Positions 47,476 to 57,032 of a DNA stretch of 64,000 nucleotides are shown here, one piece after another (positions within the stretch are counted from its first letter, which is position 1; each line of letters starts with the position of its first letter). Under the pieces are notes generated by a model. The model ran no database searches. It was not told the DNA's origin and worked only from the letters and a program-made list of their open reading frames with translations. Origin of the DNA: an uncultured Opitutales bacterium (GTDB taxonomy: Bacteria; Verrucomicrobiota; Verrucomicrobiia; Opitutales; UBA2995); NCBI GenBank assembly GCA_938075565.1, contig CALJGU010000050.1, forward strand, positions 1 to 64,000, written 5' to 3'. Made by a program: the position numbers and the translations under genes.

Positions 47476-49146
47476 ATGTATCCCTTAAAAAAAACAGGAA
47501 TACTCACTGCCCTGGTATCGTTCCTCATAAGCATTCACTCCTTTGCCGCTGAAAGACCCAATATTCTGATTATCATGTCGGATGATATGGGTTTCTCAGA
47601 TCCAGGGTTTCAGGGGAGCGAGATTGAGACTCCTAATCTGGATCGTCTCGCGAACAATGGCCTGACCTTCACCAATTTCTATAACTGTGCCCGCTGTGGC
47701 CCTACCAGGGCGAGTATATCAACTGGGCTCTATAGCCATCAGGTTGGCTGCTATGAGCTCGAACCGGTAGAACCAGGCAATAATGCATACATATCGGAAG
47801 TACTTGGTGATAGTGGTTACGCTACTTATATGTCGGGGAAATGGCACCTGGGAAATACCCCCGACAAGCTGCCTCCAGCTAGAGGTTACGACCACTCCTA
47901 TGCTTACGAAGGTTGCTGCGGGAGTTTCTGGGATCCGGAAATCTACATCCTGGAATCTCCAGAGCTTGAGCCCATTGATTACACGGTTGAGCCCTTTCAC
48001 GCCACCGATGCGACGACTGATCATGGCGTGCGTTTCCTTAAACACCATGAAGAGAACGAGAAAGACAGTCCCTTCTTCCTCTACCTGGCCTATCAAGCCC
48101 CACACTTTCCCCTGCATGCACCCAAAGAACTTATAGATAAATATATTCCAATTTACGAAAAAGGCTGGGATGAAGTTCGAAAGGAACGCTGGGAAAAGAT
48201 GCAAAGACTGGGATTGTTCGCCAACATCAAGGAACTGCCACCGACTTCCGATGCTCCACCCTGGCACGACGAGTTTGCCGATCCGGCAAAACTAAGTGCG
48301 TGGGATTCACTCACTGATACGCAACGGGGAGACCAAGTCCGCCGCATGGCCATCTTTGCTGCTATGATGGAGCAAATGGATCAGGGCATCGGACGAATAG
48401 TCGATCAGTTAAAGGACATGGGGCAGTTGGATAACACACTCATCTTTTTCCTCTCAGATAACGGAGCAAACTACGAAGGTGGACCCTTTGGTGCAGATGG
48501 ACCTTTCAGCGGAGCTGACTTGGAGACCATGGGATCCAAAGACACGCGACACCATACCGGAGCCCATTGGGCCGCTGTCAGCAATACACCCTTTAAGCTC
48601 TACAAACACTTTAACCATGAAGGCGGTATCAACACGCCGATGGTTGTTCATTGGCCGGAAGGTCTTAAACGCAAAGGTGAACGTGAGACACAAAGAAGCC
48701 ACGTCATAGACATCATGGCCACCATCGTGGATGTCACTGGAGCAACGTACCCGAAGCAAAGATTAGGACATGACATCCTCCCAATGGAAGGCACCACCCT
48801 GATGCCAGCTTTGAGAGGAGGAGAACTGGCCGATCGAGTCATTTGCTTTGAGCATGAAGCCAATCGAGCCATTTTCAAAGATCAGTATAAACTGGTATCC
48901 AAAAACTTCACATCCACAGACGGCCAACCTCACCACGACTGGGAGTTATACGACATCGATAATGACCCACTCGAGCTTAACAACATCGCTTCCGACCACT
49001 ACTACGACATTGTCATTCCCATGGCTCGTGATTGGCATAACTGGGCATCCAGAACAGATGCCATTGTCGGCTACGAACGCTGGATGCTTAAACTACAATA
49101 CTATTGGCGGACCGGTCTTCGGACTTACCTCAATGACGAGTTTTAA
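47476..49146 (+). CDS. Secreted sulfatase with CGPTR active site
   Basis: A 556-aa arylsulfatase. Signal peptide about 1-24 (ISIHSFA), MSDDMGFSD (D36, D37), C74-GPTR with Thr at the fourth position, SGKWHLG, and FLSDNGANYEG. The insertion GPFGADGPFSGADLETMGSKDTR and the C-terminal YYWRTG resemble the AtsA-like arylsulfatase group. It starts 30 bases after the oxidoreductase gene and may be co-transcribed. Confidence 0.93.
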   Translation: MYPLKKTGILTALVSFLISIHSFAAERPNILIIMSDDMGFSDPGFQGSEIETPNLDRLANNGLTFTNFYNCARCGPTRASISTGLYSHQVGCYELEPVEPGNNAYISEVLGDSGYATYMSGKWHLGNTPDKLPPARGYDHSYAYEGCCGSFWDPEIYILESPELEPIDYTVEPFHATDATTDHGVRFLKHHEENEKDSPFFLYLAYQAPHFPLHAPKELIDKYIPIYEKGWDEVRKERWEKMQRLGLFANIKELPPTSDAPPWHDEFADPAKLSAWDSLTDTQRGDQVRRMAIFAAMMEQMDQGIGRIVDQLKDMGQLDNTLIFFLSDNGANYEGGPFGADGPFSGADLETMGSKDTRHHTGAHWAAVSNTPFKLYKHFNHEGGINTPMVVHWPEGLKRKGERETQRSHVIDIMATIVDVTGATYPKQRLGHDILPMEGTTLMPALRGGELADRVICFEHEANRAIFKDQYKLVSKNFTSTDGQPHHDWELYDIDNDPLELNNIASDHYYDIVIPMARDWHNWASRTDAIVGYERWMLKLQYYWRTGLRTYLNDEF

Positions 49147-49165
49147 ACTTCACGCTTCAAATAAC

Positions 49166-49235
49166 TGTAGGAGCAATTTTAATCGGACCCAATACAATCA
49201 GGTTTCAACGGGTCGCGATTAAAATTGCTCCTACA
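49166..49235. repeat. GTAGGAGC inverted-repeat pair
   Basis: TGTAGGAGCAATTTTAATCG and CGATTAAAATTGCTCCTACA form a 20-bp perfect stem with a 30-base loop, between the sulfatase and tctC. The stem interior differs from the 28317 and 42237 copies while the ends are the same. Confidence 0.92.
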
Positions 49236-49298
49236 GAAGACAGGCTTGTATATTGTATCAGACTTAACAGTACAAGGCACAGAACTACATTTCACTTC

Positions 49299-50279
49299 AT
49301 GACCAAATCGATTCACGCAATCCTCCTAATCCTGCTACCTTTCCTTATCGGGTGTAAGCCTTCCGATCCTAATGCTGCTGCCGCCAGCTACCCAAGCAAG
49401 AGCATCACGGTAATTTGCCCTTGGGCTGCCGGAGGGGGAACGGATCGCCTTTCCCGCTTTATTGCAGACCAGCTTCAGTCGGAGCTAGGGAAACCCGGTG
49501 TTGTGATAAATAGAACCGGTGGAAGCGGTGCGGTGGGGCACTCAGCCGGAGCCCTGGCCAAGCCTGATGGTCATACAATCACCATGATTACTTTTGAGCT
49601 GAGCACCATGCACTGGATGGGCATTTCAGATCTAACCTGGGAGGACTATGAACCGGTACTTCAGATGAATGCAGATGCGGCAGCGATTATTGTCCGAGCA
49701 GACGCTCCCTGGAAAAACCTTAATGAGTTTCTCGCAGCGGCTAAGGCCGACCCCGGAAAACTTACCATGTCAGGAACATCAACCGGGGGAGCTTGGGACT
49801 TAGCTCGCGCAGGTTTCCAGTTGGAAGCCGATGTTCCGGTAGAAGCCATTCGCTGGATTCCAACCAAGGGATCTGCACCTTCTATAGTCGAGTTACTGGG
49901 AGGTCATATCGACGCTGTTTGCTGTAGTGTCCCAGAAGCCATTTCTCAAATTGAAGCGGGCCAGCTTAGAACTTTGGCTGTTATGTCAGAAGATCGGCTA
50001 CTTGACTACCCAGACATGCCAACAGCTAAGGAGTCGGGCATTAATTGGGTGGCTGTCGGATGGCGCGGACTCGCTGTTCCCAAAGGGACCCCCGAACCCA
50101 TCTTGCAAACTATCCGGGAAGCTTGCGAAAGGATTATTACTTCACCCGAGTATGACGATTTCATGAAAAAGAACGGCTTTTCAACCGAGATCAGAACCGG
50201 AGATGCGTTCTCTCAATTTCTGGCCGACCAGGATAGTCAATGGAAGACGGTGATCGAAGCCGCAGGTTATGCCAAATAA
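49299..50279 (+). CDS. tctC: Tripartite tricarboxylate transporter substrate-binding lipoprotein
   Basis: A 326-aa periplasmic binding protein (Bug/TctC family). The signal ends in a lipobox, FLIGC (C19). SITVICPWAAGGGTDRLSR is the classic ligand-binding start, with VINRTGGSGAVGH next and WRGLAVPKGTPEPI near the end. It captures carboxylates such as citrate or sugar acids for TctAB. Its 3' end overlaps tctB by 11 bases. Confidence 0.94.
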   Translation: MTKSIHAILLILLPFLIGCKPSDPNAAAASYPSKSITVICPWAAGGGTDRLSRFIADQLQSELGKPGVVINRTGGSGAVGHSAGALAKPDGHTITMITFELSTMHWMGISDLTWEDYEPVLQMNADAAAIIVRADAPWKNLNEFLAAAKADPGKLTMSGTSTGGAWDLARAGFQLEADVPVEAIRWIPTKGSAPSIVELLGGHIDAVCCSVPEAISQIEAGQLRTLAVMSEDRLLDYPDMPTAKESGINWVAVGWRGLAVPKGTPEPILQTIREACERIITSPEYDDFMKKNGFSTEIRTGDAFSQFLADQDSQWKTVIEAAGYAK

Positions 50280-50745
50280 AGGAAAGCAACAAAACAGTGG
50301 CGATCTCTGGCTAGGCCTTTTCTTTATTTGTGTAACATTGGCTGTGCTCGTATTATCGAGCTCCATTAAATCTATAGGTCTAGGCAATAATTTTGATCCA
50401 GGGCCCAAGGCATTTCCTATTGGATTATCTCTCCTTCTAGCCGCAGGGGGAGTTTTCGAATTTATCAGAAGAAATCCGGCTCGACTCAGAGAGGAGCCGG
50501 TAAGAGGCGAAGCAAAATCGGTCCTGCTCCTCTTAGCTGCATTTGCCGTTTACGTGATACTGCTACCTTGGTTGGGATTCGCCATCAGCACTTTGATAAT
50601 GGCCACAACGATGATGATGATACTTGGAAATCCTTGGTGGAGTGCCCTTTCATTATCCCTCGTACTCTTAACAATCATCTACATTCTTTTCGTACTATTT
50701 TTCCGGGTACATTTACCAAGTGGCGTATTTGGAATGCCTTTCTGA
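50269..50745 (+). CDS. tctB: Tripartite tricarboxylate transporter small membrane subunit
   Basis: A 158-aa membrane protein with four predicted helices. An N-terminal helix is followed by the family segment DPGPKAFPIGLSLLL, two central helices and a C-terminal VHLPSGVFGMPF, a typical TctB ending. It overlaps tctC at its start and tctA by one base at its end, so the three are a tight operon. Confidence 0.93.
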   Translation: MPNKGKQQNSGDLWLGLFFICVTLAVLVLSSSIKSIGLGNNFDPGPKAFPIGLSLLLAAGGVFEFIRRNPARLREEPVRGEAKSVLLLLAAFAVYVILLPWLGFAISTLIMATTMMMILGNPWWSALSLSLVLLTIIYILFVLFFRVHLPSGVFGMPF

Positions 50746-52235
50746 TGTCTGTGCTATCTGAGCTTTTTCAACTGCACGTATTGCTTCCCTGGCTATTGGG
50801 GATGCTATTCGGAATATTTGTCGGAGCAACACCCGGACTGACAGCAACCATGGCCGTGGCATTGATCGTGCCCGTTAGCTTTTACATGCCGGATCCCAAC
50901 ACCGGACTGGCAATGATAATCGGAGTCAGCTTTACCGCCATATTCGCAGGGGACATACCGGCCACCTACTTGCGCATCCCTGGGACTCCAGCATCCGCTG
51001 CTGCTACGCTTGATGGCCATCAACTGGCCAAACAAGGGCGAGGCCGATTTGCACTGCTCATAGATTTATTCTGCTCGAGCATAGGTGGTCTGGTTGGCGT
51101 CACACTTCTGATTCTTATTGCCCCCCAACTGGCGCGCTTTGCACTCAAGTTTTCAAACTTTGAGTATTTCTGGCTAGCCATCTTTGGACTTAGCATGAGT
51201 GCAGTTGTTAGTAGCGGAAACACCCGAAGGGGTCTGCTGGCGGCCGCATTCGGCATGCTCCTCGCAACCATTGGGCTGGATGTGGTCAGCGGGGCACAGC
51301 GCTTTACCTTTAGTAACCCCGAACTCATGGGCGGACTCGGATTTATTCCGGTCATGATTGGTTTGTTTGGGGTATCAGAAGTTATTCGAAGCGTCCTGTC
51401 TGGATTCAAAGCTGAAGACTCCAACACTACCAACTCAGACAAGGGCGATTCGGCTCTTCATTCTCTGGTCGCTATCTGGAAACACAAATTCACCGTAATC
51501 AAATCCTCTATGGCTGGAACCATCATTGGAGCTCTTCCAGGAGCGGGGGCAGATATAGCAGCCTGGGCTGCCTATGGCTTGGAACAACGGACTTCGAAAA
51601 AGGGAGCTAATTTTGGCAAAGGTGAAGTTGCGGGCGTGGTAGCTCCTACAAGCGCAAACAACGCTGCCGTAAGCGGCGCCTGGATTCCGGCATTGGTATT
51701 TGGCATTCCCGGTGATGCCGTAACCGCCATCGTTCTTGGTGCATTGATGATGTACGAGATCAAACCTGGGCCACTGATCTTCGAACAGAATCCAGAGCAG
51801 ATAAATGCCATCTTCCTAATCGCGCTAATCACCCAGTTGCTGCTTATACCTTGCGGTTACTTAGGCCTAAAGACCTTTGGCTGGTTGCTCAAACTGCCAC
51901 GCAGTATGATAATGGTAGCAGTATTGGTCTTTTCGGTCGTCGGGTCATTCTCACTGAGAAACAGCATCTTCGACGTCTACGTAATGGCTATATTTGGCTT
52001 AGTCGGGTATTTTCTAGAAGCCAAGCGAGTCCCGTTGGCTCCCCTCATACTGGGCCTCATACTGGGTCCCATGGTGGAAGAGAATTTCAGAACCGGGCTC
52101 ATAAAGTCCGAAGGCAGCTTGCTCCCCTTTCTTAATCGCCCTATCTGCGCATTTCTGGTCCTGCTGCTTATAGTGGCCTTCATCAGCCCTCTCCTATTGA
52201 AGAGAATCCGCCGAAAACCAGCAAAACTGGTATAA
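50745..52235 (+). CDS. tctA: Tripartite tricarboxylate transporter large membrane subunit
   Basis: A 496-aa permease with about 11-12 helices. Start at ATG 50745, overlapping the tctB TGA as TGATG; the track's earlier start lies within tctB. GIFVGATPGLTATMAVAL, YLRIPGTPASAAATLDG and GALPGAGADIAAWAAYGLEQR are the repeated family signatures. With TctB and TctC it forms a secondary importer for carboxylates. Confidence 0.95.
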   Translation: MSVLSELFQLHVLLPWLLGMLFGIFVGATPGLTATMAVALIVPVSFYMPDPNTGLAMIIGVSFTAIFAGDIPATYLRIPGTPASAAATLDGHQLAKQGRGRFALLIDLFCSSIGGLVGVTLLILIAPQLARFALKFSNFEYFWLAIFGLSMSAVVSSGNTRRGLLAAAFGMLLATIGLDVVSGAQRFTFSNPELMGGLGFIPVMIGLFGVSEVIRSVLSGFKAEDSNTTNSDKGDSALHSLVAIWKHKFTVIKSSMAGTIIGALPGAGADIAAWAAYGLEQRTSKKGANFGKGEVAGVVAPTSANNAAVSGAWIPALVFGIPGDAVTAIVLGALMMYEIKPGPLIFEQNPEQINAIFLIALITQLLLIPCGYLGLKTFGWLLKLPRSMIMVAVLVFSVVGSFSLRNSIFDVYVMAIFGLVGYFLEAKRVPLAPLILGLILGPMVEENFRTGLIKSEGSLLPFLNRPICAFLVLLLIVAFISPLLLKRIRRKPAKLV

Positions 52236-53041
52236 CAACCGGACAGCCTCCTAAGAGTCAGGACATTCAGAATTGGCAATTTCTTCTGTTTACTTCATCG
52301 GAATCGCTAAGAACTGGGCCGTATCAGAGCATCGCAGTCCGGAAATATCTGCTATATTCTAGCCAAATGGGTCAGTTCAGCCAACGAACTGCCCCGAACC
52401 AATCACATCTGCCCCGAGGGTCCAGAGCTTCAACCTTTCCCGCATTCCAAACATACAATTCCTAAATAGTCCCACACCTAGGCTCTAGAAGCCCAGGAAT
52501 GCCAATATTTTGGCCGTTTTAGCCATTGAGATGGATCCACCAAGCAATTGGACAAATATTCAAGTTTTTCAAAATCAAGATCAGTATAATAGCCGGTCAT
52601 TCAAAATACCAAAGACCCCATCGTAGAGGATATCGCGATTTCACCTCATAATCATAGGGATAACGCCCATTAATACTCAATTCCAGCTAAAAAATACTCT
52701 TTGACAGACCCCCGTAACACCATAAAACGTATCTTTTCTCTATAGAACACACTATCTGAACTTCTACGAACTCCAATCATCTCCGGGCTCGCTTATTTAC
52801 CGGAGTGAGAGTTCAAACTGCTCAACTAAACAAACTACCATTGGACAAAGACTGCTCATTGTTGTCAGAGACTTGGCTCGATTCCGAATCCCGTAAGATT
52901 GGACGTAATCAAATGGACAGCCGTTACAGAACTTTCGGACAGCTAGCAGCATTGGCTACACATCCCAGGTAAATACTTTCTAAACTTGATATTCGTTCAC
53001 GTAAAGTGGCGGATAATTCTTAGACTAAAACATAACCCACT
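52236..53041 (+). other. Long 806-base region upstream of TonB receptor
   Basis: No ORF with coding signs. It shows CAGTTC-AGCCAAC-GAACTG at 52373-52391, a TTGACA at 52701-52706 without a well-placed -10, and TTGATA / GATAAT (52986 and 53012, 20 bases apart, somewhat long) near the gene. The length suggests a long leader or multiple regulatory sites, but nothing can be assigned. Confidence 0.5.
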
Positions 53042-56000
53042 ATGAATAAACTACTACGTTGGTCCAAGCTTTGGATGCTTGGCTTACTATTACCCGTGGC
53101 ACTGCCACTCGCCGTCCAGGCGCAAGAAGATGACGAAGAGGACGTATTCGAATTGAGTCCGTTCTCCGTCGAAGCAAGTGAGGATGACGGCTACATGGCC
53201 CAAACCACACTCGCAGGTTCTCGTGTTAGAACCAGTGTCCGTGACATTGGTGCTTCCATCGCAATTATCACTGAAGAGTACTTGGAAGATACCGGTGCTG
53301 TTGATGGTGAATCTCTACTTGCCAATGTTGGTAACGTGGAAGTCGGTGGATCTCTTGGTAACTTCGCAAATTCTGGCGGAGGAACTGGAACACAAGAAAC
53401 TCGTGAAAATCCACAACGCGGTCAACGTATCCGTGGTCTTGTAAGCGCGATTACAACTCGTGATTACTTCCAAACGGATATTCCATTCGATTCTTACAAC
53501 ACGACTCGTGTGACTGTGAATCGTGGACCTAACTCCATTCTGTTTGGTTTGGGATCTCCAGGGGGTGTAATCAATAACAGCACCGCCAAAGCTCAAATCG
53601 GCACCGATACAGGACAAGTCCGTTTCCGTGTTGATCACCGTGGTGGACACCGCGAAAGCCTCAACGTGAACAAGACGATCGTTGAAGATCGCTTGGCCAT
53701 CCGCGTTGCTATGTTGAATGAGAATATCAAATGGCAACAAGAGCCTGCAAATGAATCTGATCAACGTTTCTTCGTTGCTTGGGATGCAGTTCTTCTTGAA
53801 AATGAAGGCGTTGATTGGCTGGGCAAGACTCGTTTCCGCGGAAGCTTCGAAGCTGGCGAAATCGATCGTAATGCTCCAGACGTAATTCCTCCCACCGATG
53901 GATTTTCTGGTTGGTGGAATGGTATTGGAACCCAGGAAGATGTAAACCGCATCCTATCTGTTCCTGGTGTTGGATTTAATGAAATCTCCAATCAAGGTAT
54001 CACCTCTGCGCAAGCGTTGGCCGCAATCAATGCAGGCATCGAGTCAGTTCCAGAAACATGGGGTGGAACAACGCAAGAATACGCTGAGCTTGAAGGACAA
54101 TTTGTTCCAAACCAAACAGTAGACCGTTTCAAACGTTCAAACCCACTCGGAAATGACCCCACAGAAGGTGGTCGTAATCTTTCCGCACAACGGGTACCAT
54201 ACTTCCTATACCCAGCTATTAACTACAATAGCCACAACGACCCTACCCAAGGTTGGAATGATCCAGAATTGGCTGGTATTCAAGGTATCATGGGTCGTTG
54301 GAGACCACGGGTTCTGTTCCCAAATGGTTCCAGAAAGAACATCACTCAAGACGTCCGCTGGTCAAATACTCCAACGGGTGGAACAGGTTTCGTTGCTCCT
54401 TCGATTCAAAACCGTGATATCTTCGATTATCACAATTTGAACTTCCTTGGAACAACCAGTGAAGTGACCCGTGATTTTGAAATCCGTCAGTTCGTGCTCG
54501 AGCAGGAATTCTTCAATGGCGCCGTTGGTTTGGAAATTGCCTATGACGAGCAAGACGAGAGCCGTTTCACCCGCACACCGTTTGACGGTGGTAGCGACAA
54601 AGCGATCCATCTCGATCTTTCACAAAATCATGGTTCCGGTGACATCGACTACGATGGTATTGCTGATCGTCACTTCAATGAAAACCTTGGTCGTCCAGTA
54701 GTAGCATACCTGGGAACGGTTGATACTGCACGTGAAAACGAGCAGGACACCTTCCGTGCAACACTCTACGGTAGCTTGGATTTCTCTGACTACGTAGACG
54801 GCAAACTCGGTAAAATCCTTGGTAGCCACACAATTACAGGTCTTTACGAAGACCGGGACAACTATTTCTGGACTCGTAGCCACCGTGGATCTTGGTGGGC
54901 AGACAATAGCAAATGGCCTGGTAGCCCAGACATTTCTAATGGTCTGAGTGACAACTTCCGTCGTGTAGTTCGTAGCCAGATTTATCTTGGCGGAGACACA
55001 CGTGGACTTTCCAGTGCTGACGATGTTCGCATCGACGGATACTTGGATATCTCAAGACAAGAGTTTCCTGAAATCGGAGACGAATACGGAGTCTGGTACT
55101 TCGATAATGGCGAAAAAGATGCGAAGCAGGAAACCTGGAGAATCATTGAGAACATCTCAGGTGGAAACACCCAGCTAACGAACCTCGAGTCTTCAGCTTA
55201 CAGCTTAAACAGCCGTTTCTTAGACGGACACATTGTTGGTATGTATGCTAACCGGACTGACGAACAGTCTGTTTGGCAGCGCATTCAGGAAAACGTTAAC
55301 TACGGTGATCCAGATGCACCAGGAGTCGTTCCTCTACGAATCGACAAACCTGGAACCAACGAAATTGATGGTTCATTCAACATGGCTCTTCTTCAACTAG
55401 AACCAGAGCCAGCGACCGTTGATAAAGACGACACGACAACCTGGAGTGTAGTTGCTAAGTATCCTGAAGTGCTTCTAGGTGACCTGCCTTTCGGCATGGA
55501 CCTCTACGGACACTACTACGAAGCGGAAAGTTTCGTTCCAGCTGGTATCTCAAACAACATCCTCAATCAGCAACTGGCTAGTCCTTTTGGTACTACTGAG
55601 GAATATGGTTTCACCATTGAGTTGTTCGAGCGCCGCTTGGCTATCCGTTACAACAAGTTCGAAACTGCTAGTGCCAACAACCGCACCAACCTTGGTGGTG
55701 GACTAGGACAGATCGCTGGTCGTATCAGCTTCTACCTCGACCGGATCACTTCGGCTGACAATGACACAGCAACCACACTGTATCCAGAAGGTTTCAATGG
55801 CTTCGATATGCCTGCGACTGAAGGATCAGACGCTGCTTTGACACCGGATACGATTCCAGACAACCGCCAACGCAAAAGTGGAACAGGTGCTGACCTTATG
55901 GGCTTCACTTCGTTTGACGAATACTACGCGGCCATCATCGACGCGGTTCTTCCTGAGCTTCAGTCCATTTTCAATCACCGCATTTTGCGCGACGAAAATG

Positions 56001-56743
56001 GTCAAGCGTTTGAAGTGAGCGATCCGATTCGTGGATTAAACTCTACACGTGACTTCGTAGCAACTGGTTCAGAAATTGATATTGTGGGTCGTTTGACCGA
56101 CAACCTCAGTCTCTCATTGAACTTCGCTGAGCAAGCAACGGTTACTTCCAACACAGCTCCAGTAGCTGCGGAAATCGCCTTTGCACAAGCAGAGCGCCTC
56201 CAGCGCCCCATTCCTACCTCTCCTGGAGGATGGGCATTGTGGGATCTTCGTGGTTCTCCGTTCCAAGTTGAGTCTGACCAAATCGGTGAACGTTTTGAAA
56301 ACCAAACGCTTCGCCCAATTCGCTTGGCTTTGGCTCTGGACGGAACTCAAAATCCGGAACAACGGAAATACCGCTGGAACACCACCCTTCGTTACGACTT
56401 CAATGAAGGTCGCCTCAAAGGTCTGCAAGCTGGTGTGACTGCTCGTTACCAGGACAAAGTCGCTGTAGGTTATCCAAACCTATTGGATGAGTTCGGAACG
56501 ATCCTACCTGACGTTGCTAACCCATGGTTCGGAAAAGACTCCATCGATGGAGACCTCTTCCTACGTTACCGGCGGGCACTCACAGACAAGATCGACTGGA
56601 CTGTTCAGTTCAATGCGCGGAATCTTTACCGCAGCAATGGATCGAACGATATCCCAGTTAGGGCCAATCCAGATGGAACGGTTGCAATTATCCGCGTGCC
56701 GGTTGAGCAACAGTACTTCCTGACGAATACCTTTACTTTCTAA
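53042..56743 (+). CDS. TonB-dependent outer-membrane receptor
   Basis: A 1233-aa receptor for uptake of glycan fragments, metals or similar. Signal peptide about 1-27 (VALPLAVQA), an acidic segment EDDEEDVFELSPFSVEA typical of Verrucomicrobia receptors, then the plug (about 50-200: SVRDIGASIAIITEEYLEDTG, VNRGPNSILFGLGSPGGVIN). The beta-barrel runs to a C-terminal Phe (NTFTF), as needed for BAM insertion. No carboxypeptidase-like N-terminal domain or SusD partner is present. Codon choice is visibly skewed (Arg as CGT, Gly as GGT) relative to neighbours, suggesting high expression. A strong terminator follows. Confidence 0.94.
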   Translation: MNKLLRWSKLWMLGLLLPVALPLAVQAQEDDEEDVFELSPFSVEASEDDGYMAQTTLAGSRVRTSVRDIGASIAIITEEYLEDTGAVDGESLLANVGNVEVGGSLGNFANSGGGTGTQETRENPQRGQRIRGLVSAITTRDYFQTDIPFDSYNTTRVTVNRGPNSILFGLGSPGGVINNSTAKAQIGTDTGQVRFRVDHRGGHRESLNVNKTIVEDRLAIRVAMLNENIKWQQEPANESDQRFFVAWDAVLLENEGVDWLGKTRFRGSFEAGEIDRNAPDVIPPTDGFSGWWNGIGTQEDVNRILSVPGVGFNEISNQGITSAQALAAINAGIESVPETWGGTTQEYAELEGQFVPNQTVDRFKRSNPLGNDPTEGGRNLSAQRVPYFLYPAINYNSHNDPTQGWNDPELAGIQGIMGRWRPRVLFPNGSRKNITQDVRWSNTPTGGTGFVAPSIQNRDIFDYHNLNFLGTTSEVTRDFEIRQFVLEQEFFNGAVGLEIAYDEQDESRFTRTPFDGGSDKAIHLDLSQNHGSGDIDYDGIADRHFNENLGRPVVAYLGTVDTARENEQDTFRATLYGSLDFSDYVDGKLGKILGSHTITGLYEDRDNYFWTRSHRGSWWADNSKWPGSPDISNGLSDNFRRVVRSQIYLGGDTRGLSSADDVRIDGYLDISRQEFPEIGDEYGVWYFDNGEKDAKQETWRIIENISGGNTQLTNLESSAYSLNSRFLDGHIVGMYANRTDEQSVWQRIQENVNYGDPDAPGVVPLRIDKPGTNEIDGSFNMALLQLEPEPATVDKDDTTTWSVVAKYPEVLLGDLPFGMDLYGHYYEAESFVPAGISNNILNQQLASPFGTTEEYGFTIELFERRLAIRYNKFETASANNRTNLGGGLGQIAGRISFYLDRITSADNDTATTLYPEGFNGFDMPATEGSDAALTPDTIPDNRQRKSGTGADLMGFTSFDEYYAAIIDAVLPELQSIFNHRILRDENGQAFEVSDPIRGLNSTRDFVATGSEIDIVGRLTDNLSLSLNFAEQATVTSNTAPVAAEIAFAQAERLQRPIPTSPGGWALWDLRGSPFQVESDQIGERFENQTLRPIRLALALDGTQNPEQRKYRWNTTLRYDFNEGRLKGLQAGVTARYQDKVAVGYPNLLDEFGTILPDVANPWFGKDSIDGDLFLRYRRALTDKIDWTVQFNARNLYRSNGSNDIPVRANPDGTVAIIRVPVEQQYFLTNTFTF

Positions 56744-56766
56744 GTAAAAGCTATTTCAAAAATCTC

Positions 56767-56799
56767 AAAGCCCCTGTCGGAAACGACAGGGGCTTTTTT
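56767..56799 (+). terminator. Rho-independent terminator
   Basis: AAAGCCCCTGTCG-GAAA-CGACAGGGGCTTTTTT: a perfect 13-bp stem, GAAA tetraloop and T-run, 24 bases after the TonB receptor stop. Confidence 0.97.
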
Positions 56800-56973
56800 G
56801 TATAAAACCTCCACCCTGTTCCGGTTCTGCTTCGCAGCCCGGTCTGTTATTTTTGCTGCGCTGCATTGAGGTGTCACTGCGCTCGGTAGTCGTCGCGTTG
56901 CTCCTCGGAACTCTTGTTCTTCTCTTCCTCTTAATCAGAAACTACAATCCGAGGGAAGATGCACAGAACAAAC

Positions 56974-56998
56974 ACAGGCAAGATGCCTGTGCTACTCT
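56974..56998. repeat. ACAGGCAAGATGCCTGTGCTACTCT element
   Basis: Perfect copy, identical to that at 41009, 35 bases from the 3' end of the AraC gene. Confidence 0.85.
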
Positions 56999-57032
56999 AC
57001 TCCAGACACCTGAATACTGAAACCGTCTTCCC

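Noticed and set aside
47719-48267. 182-aa minus-strand ORF
   Set aside because: Antisense to a complete sulfatase; no independent evidence.
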